In this document: positions 57,597 to 64,000 of the stretch, one piece after another | Position numbering within the stretch: the stretch's first letter is position 1 | Layout: every line of letters begins with the position of its first letter | Source: Cladobotryum mycophilum | Lineage: Eukaryota; Ascomycota; Sordariomycetes; Hypocreales; Hypocreaceae | DNA: 64,000 nucleotides | Assembly: GCA_036429605.1 (NCBI GenBank) | Contig: CM071591.1 | Location: 3,472,001 to 3,536,000 of the forward strand | Direction: 5' to 3' | The notes under the pieces: model-generated | Database searches by the model: none | What the model saw: only the letters and a program-made list of their open reading frames with translations | Told to the model about the DNA's origin: nothing | Made by a program: the position numbers and the translations under genes

Positions 57597-58610
57597 ATGG
57601 CACACCTCACAAACCCGCTTGCGACCCCCTCGCAGCTCTACAACAAAACAAACTTCTCGTCGCTGCCTCAGGATCTCCAGGAGACCATCTTCATCGCTAC
57701 ACAATGCCTTACACAAGCTGCTGGCCGGCTCCTAGAGCTCCCCCAGTCGGTGACGGCACAGGCAAATGTCGTACTGGCAAGATACTGGCTGATTGATTCG
57801 CCAATGGCATACGAGTTCAGCGTAAGATGCACCTTTTTTGCTCCACCATTCCAAGACTTGCTACGCAGGATAAAGTTGAGCTGACCGGGCATCATGGGGC
57901 GCCATTAGGACGTGTCTGCAGCATCCATCTACCTCATGTCCAAGATGGGACCGGCCCCTCGATCGCCACGAGACGTGTCAAACGTTTACGCATACCTCTT
58001 ATCAAGAGACTCCGTCCTATTCCGGACAGGCGACGCCCCGAAGAACAACCCGAACTCATACTACCAGACCGAGGCGGACTACTATGCCTTCCAGCAACGG
58101 ATACTAGGTCTCGAGGCGCGCATCCTCTCTTCCTTATCCTTCGATACGCGCGTGGCCCTACCGCACCCCTTGGCCATTACCTACCTCCAAACGCTAGACT
58201 TTTTATCCCAGCCCCGATCCGACATCTCCCTACGAACCATTCAGTACCTCAATACCGCACTCCTATCGCCGCAGATGCTCTATCTGACGCACCAGCCGCA
58301 CGCCCTAGCTACTGCAGCTATATACAACGCAGCGCGAGACCTGGGGGCGAAGATGCCCGAATGCGAATGGTGGGAGGTCTTTGACGTGGACCGCGAGGAG
58401 CTCGGATTCTTGGTCGTAGCCATGCGCAGCCTGGAGGGATGGATGCGACAGCGCCAAGAGGAACTTCCAAAGTTCGGACAGGGGATGCTGAAGAGGGCGA
58501 CGATAAAGGAGGAGCTGCGCAAGAGGGGCGTCCAAGTTGGCAATGATGGTGGTGCCAAGGACGCCGAAGACGAGGAGCAGGAGATAATGCGAATGATGGA
58601 TGGCCGTTGA
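57597..58610 (+). CDS. Cyclin-box protein, cyclin L/K-like (transcription/splicing type)
   Basis: Exons 57597-57821 and 57909-58610 give 308 residues. The first cyclin fold is QLYNKTNFSSLPQDLQETIF, GRLLELPQSVTAQANVVLAR, YWLIDSPMAYEFS and DVSAASIYLMSKMGPAPRSP; then RDVSNVYAYLLS. The second fold follows from RILGLEARILSSLSFDTRVA. The pattern (Thr-Ala-Gln in helix 2, LMSKM...APRSPRDV) is that of cyclins L, K and C that partner transcriptional or splicing-linked CDKs, rather than cell-cycle B-type cyclins. The C-terminal tail is charged. The intron (87 bp, GTAAGA to ATTAG) is in phase 0. Which CDK it binds cannot be told from here. Confidence 0.82.
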
Positions 58611-60240
58611 TGATGCCAAGTTTATTGCCAAGTTTGGTGCCAAGTTGAACGAACGACTATTAGCAAGTCTTGGCTTGAGAGAGTTACGCGTCCAGTGTTC
58701 AAGCTTTTCACTTTTCACTCATCGAAAGCTTGTCCAACACCTAGTACGTAACAAGAAGCTTGTTTCGACTCGTGTAAGCTGATGCCAACGAGTCGCGTTC
58801 CCGTCGGATAGCTTAGAGCTACCTGTTTCTGATCTCCCCCATGGGGGGCATCTAGGCCGAGGGAGGTATCCATGGATGGCATTGCACATTAAGCCGTAGG
58901 AGGAAAATCAGCCGGAGTTTTTTTTTCAAAGGGTATAACTAGGCAGTGAGTGAGTGAGTGAGGCTCAATCAGAAAAAAAGACGCACTTTGACACGGGCCT
59001 GGGAACGAATTTAGCTTCGCATGCTGCTGCATTAATGAGAGCGTGGGGCTTGCAGCAGGGTTTGTTGACAAACGCTGATAGGAGGTTAAAAGGCAGCAGA
59101 GTTACATGCAGTAATATATGCATGCCATCGCTCACTTGCGGCATGAAGGTGATGGGAGGTGTGGATAGTAAAAAAAAAAAAACAATAAAATTCCATCTGC
59201 CGAGGGACTTGAAACTATGAGGCCATGATGAGATGAGGATAGAGGCAGACCAAAGGGATATTGACTATTGCTCTGAGGAAATAAAACGTATTCACACAAA
59301 GACTTAGGGATATTGTAGGTGCCTGGTATGTAAAGAAGGTTCATCAACAAGGCCGTTCTTGAGGAATAAAGTTGTTCAAGCCCCGTATCAACATGCTGTA
59401 AAATATAATTATTGCTCGTCTGTTGCTACGATGTGAACGACCCTTGACTCAAATATGGGAAGCCCTGATGGTATCGAAAAGTATGTTTGCAATAGCTGCA
59501 TGTATAAAAAGATGTAGTAGTCATTTTCTAGAATTCATGAAATCACCATCAAGTGACATGCTTGGTTGTGTATTCATTCTTCTCAAGGTTATCAAGCATC
59601 GTCCACCGGTTCCTAAGCCAGCTCGAGAAATTGGCCGCCAAGGGGGAAAGAGGCAATGCTATTGGCATGGTATAATAATAGGGCGGACGGATAGACCAAA
59701 ACTCGTTCTGATGAGAATTGGATGACTCTCTTGCGTAACTACAAGTACCCACTGCTATAATAAAGATTTGTTCATCCATCTCCCCGGCATTTTGACCCCT
59801 GTATTCCTCGATCAGAAATCAGAAATCAGCAATTGCATATTTCTAATCTAGGCTCTGAACCGAAGAGATCAGCATTCAGTTTCATTTACGGTACTACCCA
59901 TAGAGGGAAAAGTCTCAAAACGGACATCAACCCACCCCTGACCTCGAAAGCAAGGATGACGGTTGGCAAAACAATCCAGAACTATTCAGAGAGTGAGAGA
60001 GTGCGAGTGACTGAAAGAGAGAGTGTGTGAGTGAGTAAAGCACTGGATTCGTGATCAAATTGCCCCTTTGGGGGCCAGCGGCAAGAAAAAAGCCCAGCCA
60101 ACAGAACAAACCAAACCAAATCAAACACCCTCAAAAAATGCGGTGAAGGGAAAATCGATCTTGTATGTAATTGAAATCCGTCCGTCCGTCAGTCCGTCCG
60201 TCTCTTATCGTGGGGCTCCAGGCTTCAAGCAAGACAGGGC

Positions 60241-60293
60241 TCCTCTCTCTTCTCCTCTCCTCTCCTCTCCTCTCCTCTCCTCTTCTCTCCTCC
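60241..60293. repeat. (TCCTC)n microsatellite
   Basis: Imperfect tandem pentamers of TCCTC over about 50 bases. Confidence 0.9.
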
Positions 60294-60793
60294 ATGTGGG
60301 GGAGCAAATGAGCACAGAAGCACAAAAAAGTGATGGATCCAATCAATGAGTGGTGGATCATCAAGGAAGAGAGTGTGGGCGGCGCTTGCAATAGTCGCTT
60401 CAACAAAAAAACTCCATTTTCTGTTTTTTTGTTGGATCCATGAAATGAGCTGTGTTTCCGAAGACGTTATTTGCGTGGGGATGCACGGAGTATGTACCTA
60501 CTAAAGGTACTCCGTACTCCTATTGTATTGGAGACTCAAAGTATGTGCCTGAATAAGGCGGAGAGACCCGGTGTATTGAACATGCATTCTTTTTGCTTTG
60601 ACTCCGTCCGATGATTACCTACCTATAGTATGTACAGCGTGCCGAGACTCTCGTCGACTCGTTGATCTCGTGGCCCAACCCTCCAATATCTCGGGCTAGT
60701 CCGTCCCAGATGCATCCATTAGATGCCCTGTATATACTATTATGTTGCTACCTACTTGTACATGGGAGGTGTGCCAAAGTATAGGCAGAGGCC

Positions 60794-60847
60794 AAGAAGA
60801 AGAAGAAGAAGAAGAAGAAGAAGAAGAAGAAGAAGAAGAAGAAGAAG
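60794..60847. repeat. (AAG)18 microsatellite
   Basis: Eighteen perfect AAG units, the longest perfect triplet repeat in the window, in non-coding DNA. Confidence 0.95.
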
Positions 60848-62765
60848 CTTCACAAGCCAAAAAAAAAAGATTGTTACACTCCAGTCTAGACAAACGCCAC
60901 GATATTCTGACGATAATATCTAGGATCACCAATGTTTCTCCTGCCAGCTGGCGTCTCCTCAGACTAGCAAATGTCGAGCTTAGGATGATTGATTGGTCCA
61001 AGGCGATGTCACGTCGAATCATAAAATGTCGTTGCACAAGGGAATTTTGACATTGGGTCTCTCACAGCACGTGCCTCTCCATCTCTGCCTCTGTGTCCCT
61101 GTGTCTCTGTCTCCCGCCTTGCGCTGTAACGCTGCACATAGGGTTGTTGTTGCTGATCCCTTTCTCCCTGTCCCCATGTAATGGATGTGCTGGCATCCAT
61201 ACTGGCAAGATCGACGCCAGCCAGCCCTTGTGCCTGTGTGCATCACCGAAGTGCGTGTGTGCTACGCCGAATTAAGGGTCATGGGGCTGTCACTCCAACC
61301 AACAAGATCCCCCCAAACCCCCTCCTCTGATGGTGTGAACACCGAAAACCGCCCTTTTCTTTCTTTCTTTCTTTTTTTTAAAATAAGAGGAAAAAATTGT
61401 CCGGGTGTGGAAGAGGCAATAGCGGCGGCGGTGGTGTGGCAACATGGACACCCCCGAAGAGAAGAAAAACAACGCCTTCTAGAAGCCTTCTCTGACTACT
61501 CCGTATGTACACACGCACCCACACTCACACAATGGAACCCGGAACTGTAGGTACTGGACTGGCGAAAAATTGACATCGGCGTTGTCTTTTAGTAAGCCCA
61601 CTCTCGGACATCCATCCATTGATTGCTACAGTACTACTACTTTGTACATGGAACAGCACGCTTGTTGCCGCCGCCTTTGCCGCCGAGGTCTCAGTGAGCA
61701 CATCCCCCATTCCGTCGTAGCCGAGAGCAGGAGGGGAGAGGAGGGGAGAGGGGGAATAGAAGAGCCGCCGTTGGTCAACGGGGTCAAACAAAGGATAGCT
61801 AACTATGTGTGTGTGTGTGTGTGTGGCCTCGCGAATTCGGCCTCCGTTATCAATCGTTCTGTTTTGTAATTTCCGGTCCCCATGGAGTGACGGAGTACGG
61901 ATGGACGGTCCCTTTTTCACCGGTTCTGCCGAGAAGAAAGCAAAGGCAATGATTTGTGTCTTTTTCTTTTGCATTACTTTGCGTTTTCTTATTCTCTTCT
62001 AGGAAACGGATGGACAACGCGTACATGTGGGATATGCAAGAGTAATCCATGCAATCTACAACCACCCTTAGTAATGTGTGTTACGTAGGTAAGCATGTAG
62101 AGTTGAATAGGGTTCTACAATGTAAGGCGAGCGAGGCATGTAAGCTTCGGAATATCTTCCTTCACGGCGTACGATGCATGAAACACTGTCCGTGGGGCCA
62201 AAGGTAGAACCGGTATAGCCTTTGAATGGATGAGATGCATCTTATCCATGACTCTTGGCTGGCTCGAGCAATTTTTTTAATCTTCTTTTTTTCGCCTTGC
62301 TCCTCCGTCCGTAATCCGTAGTAGTTGGCGCAAATGTAACTTTTTTTGGTAATTGGCTTTATCAGAGCGCAAAAGCACCAAAGGGGAAAGGAAAAAGGGG
62401 GCGTGCATGTTTTGGGGGTGCGGTTCCATTTTTGCCGCCATTCGCACCCAGAAAATAGCTCATGCTTTTTCTCTCTCGCCTTCTTTCAGGGATTCCGTAT
62501 CTAGACAAGTTGCTATAGTTATCGGATGTATCTGATCTGTAACGTTTAGCTTCCGAGGGGGGGAGGTCTTCTTTTGGGGCCGGACCAGCCGTGGCACGCC
62601 TGGGCCAATTTTTTTGGGATGGATGCCAGGAGAGTCTAGTAGGTAAGTAGGTTAAGAGAGAGGAAAAAGGGTTCCAGTTTCATTGTAATAGACACCATCA
62701 ATGTACCTCGTCTCGATGTTCTTTTATTTATCTACTAATAGTACGCACCCCCCAAGGTTCATTTC

Positions 62766-62772
62766 TATATAA
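62766..62772 (+). promoter_or_regulatory. TATA box of the 65-residue protein gene
   Basis: TATATAA lies 203 bases upstream of the ATG and is followed by a pyrimidine-rich leader (CT and CAAC tracts), the usual arrangement of a strongly expressed fungal gene. Confidence 0.5.
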
Positions 62773-62974
62773 TGCAGCTGTAGCCTCCCCCTTCTGAAAT
62801 CTTCTCACTTTCGATTTTCTTCTCTCTGCAACTTCTACCAACCTCATCCACACGCATATACACCATCCGAAGCCCTCGTGCCTCATCACGCCAACTCTTA
62901 ACTCTCCTCTTCTTCAACTTTCAACTTTCAACGAATTCCTTTCGTTTCTCAGAGTTCAAACCAAACCTTCCACA

Positions 62975-63262
62975 ATGCCTTCTTCTCCCGTCAACGGCAC
63001 TGCCCCCAACCTGGGTGACAACAAGGGCATCAAGTTCCAGATCAAGACTGGAGGCAAGACCTGGGCATGCACTCTCCAGGACCGCGCTCACTAGTATGTT
63101 CCCTTCCAATCAATCCACGATTCCAATCAATGCCATGGGATGAATGGCAGTGTCAGGTTAGAGTTACTGACAAATGACTACAGTGAGCGTACCAAGGAGA
63201 AGACCGGCAGCCCTACCGAGTCTACCACCTCGAGCAGCAGCGCTTCCACCAAGTCCTCATAG
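62975..63262 (+). CDS. Small conserved protein of unknown function (65 residues)
   Basis: Exons 62975-63093 and 63184-63262, joined across a 90-bp intron (GTATGT to CTACAG), encode 65 residues. A short disordered start (MPSSPVNGTAPNLGDNKG) leads to a compact core IKFQIKTGGKTWACTLQDRA, then HYERTKEKTGSPTE and a Ser/Thr-rich tail. There is no signal peptide or membrane segment. Codons are almost all C- or G-ending (GTC AAC GGC, ATC AAG TTC), like OLE1 and unlike the flanks. Together with the TATA box and CT-rich leader this suggests high expression. I believe similar tiny proteins exist in other Hypocreales but know no function. The ATG context CACAATG is good. Confidence 0.78.
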
Positions 63263-64000
63263 AAGGGCCGCTGACTCTCCATCTCTCTACCTATCTCACT
63301 CTCACATCATCAATTACCTACCAACCGATACATCACTGCTACTACCATTACAACAACAACAAAACCCTCCCTCTACACGAGAAGCCACGACGAATTGTGA
63401 GATGAGAACTACGGGGGAAAAAAGATTGGCGTTTAGAAGAAACAAAATAATGCTTGCATGTGGCGTTTGGTCCCCACGTTTCGTCGGCCCTCCTACTTCG
63501 GCATGGGCGGCACGAAGCGTGGAGCTTACTATCTGAATTTGTTCTCTTTTCATTATTTGCTCTCTCTTGTTTTTTTTATTAGCGACAAGGCATTTGGAAC
63601 TAGTACTAGAAGGGAACAAGACGACGACGAAAGAATTCCGTTGCGTTCTTGGTTCTCCCTAGAGCTGCTGAAATTGAAAATACCCTTTTTTAAACCACAT
63701 CCCCCGTCCCTTGTTCCCCAGTGCTCCCCCCAGTGCTCCTCTACGTCATATTGTTCCAGCTGTTGGTCCCGAATTCCCTCGTTCAACATGCCAATGGTCT
63801 CTTTTTCCACAAAGGCAGGTGTCCACGTGTGTGGAAACCCCAAAACCTCACCTCCCTATGAGATTGCTACAAGTAGCTTAGTTCTACGTGACTCTCCAAG
63901 CAGCACAATGTTGCATTTCCGAGTACCCTGAGGATTTGCGCTTTTTTTAACCTTTGCTGCAACTCCCCGGTGCCAAGAAGGCTTGATTTTGGGGGAGGGG
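63263..64000. other. Downstream region of the 65-residue protein gene
   Basis: 738 bases to the window edge. The first part, with CAACAACAAC near 63351-63362, is probably 3' UTR. A 157-codon plus-strand frame (63458-63931) and a 96-codon minus-strand frame overlap each other with no recognisable motif, so neither is called. Confidence 0.45.

Larger units (their letters stand above)
58611..62974. other. 4.4-kb spacer between the cyclin gene and the 65-residue protein gene
   Basis: No gene supported. Contents: GAGT, TCCTC and AAG microsatellites, several ACGGAGTA words (60484, 60508, 61497, 61890), GTGT near 61806-61822, and the TATA box and long leader of the small gene at the right end. An open frame made of poly-Glu or poly-Arg at 60742-61050 is only the AAG repeat. 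Confidence 0.5.

Noticed and set aside
60742..61050. Poly-Glu/poly-Arg open frame
   Set aside because: The reading frame is created by the AAG microsatellite; nothing else is protein-like.
63458..63931. 157-codon plus-strand frame after the 65-residue gene
   Set aside because: Lies in the likely 3' UTR, is overlapped by an opposite-strand frame, and has no recognisable motif.

Overview
The window is nuclear DNA of a filamentous ascomycete (Pezizomycotina), most likely a Sordariomycete and perhaps Hypocreales. The genes have short introns (49-90 bp, GT-AG, CTAAC-like branch points). The gene set is typical of the group: PAG1/Tao3, RRG7, PIM1, a Zn2Cys6 regulator with its characteristic split zinc finger, and Ole1 fused to cytochrome b5. 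Intergenic spacers are long, rich in microsatellites and often 3-4 kb. The lineage is inference from protein resemblance recalled from memory, not from a search.

Layout: RPN1 5' end (-) 1-138; RIO2 kinase (+) 610-1915; RBMS/MSSP-like two-RRM protein (-) 2323-4294; long spacer; NADPH-cytochrome P450 reductase (-) 8964-11174; long spacer; PAG1/Furry-type scaffold (+) ~14471-22365; DIB1 spliceosome protein (-) 22935-23472; RRG7 (+) 23764-24516; glutathione S-transferase (+) 25333-26151; small coiled-coil protein (-) 27042-27464; PIM1 Lon protease (+) 28280-31705; spacer; kinase-like protein (+) 36061-39044; spacer; OLE1 desaturase (+) 42193-43694; SEH1 nucleoporin (-) 44679-46102; Zn2Cys6 regulator (-) 46893-48670; spacer with a hairpin-rich island at about 51370-51560; cytochrome P450 (-) 52537-54446; amidinotransferase pseudogene (+) 55922-56928; cyclin (+) 57597-58610; spacer; and a 65-residue protein gene (+) 62975-63262.

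Most genes are single-copy housekeeping loci (proteasome, ribosome biogenesis, splicing, nuclear pore, polarity, mitochondrial quality control, lipid desaturation) and do not form one pathway. CPR supplies electrons to P450s such as the one at 52.5-54.4 kb, but nothing else links them. The stretch from 46.9 to 57 kb (regulator, P450, dead amidinotransferase) is the most accessory-looking part and could be the remnant of a metabolic cluster.

The points most worth a second look are: a 3-nt microexon inside the DNA-binding domain of the Zn2Cys6 regulator; a decayed amidinotransferase gene; an unassigned island of consecutive perfect hairpins that may be a structured RNA or a transferred fragment; and three conserved genes (RIO2, the RRM gene, SEH1) each broken by one missing base in a G/C run, which looks like systematic sequencing error. 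I saw no convincing tRNA, 5S rRNA, intact transposon, CRISPR array or clearly new multi-gene system.
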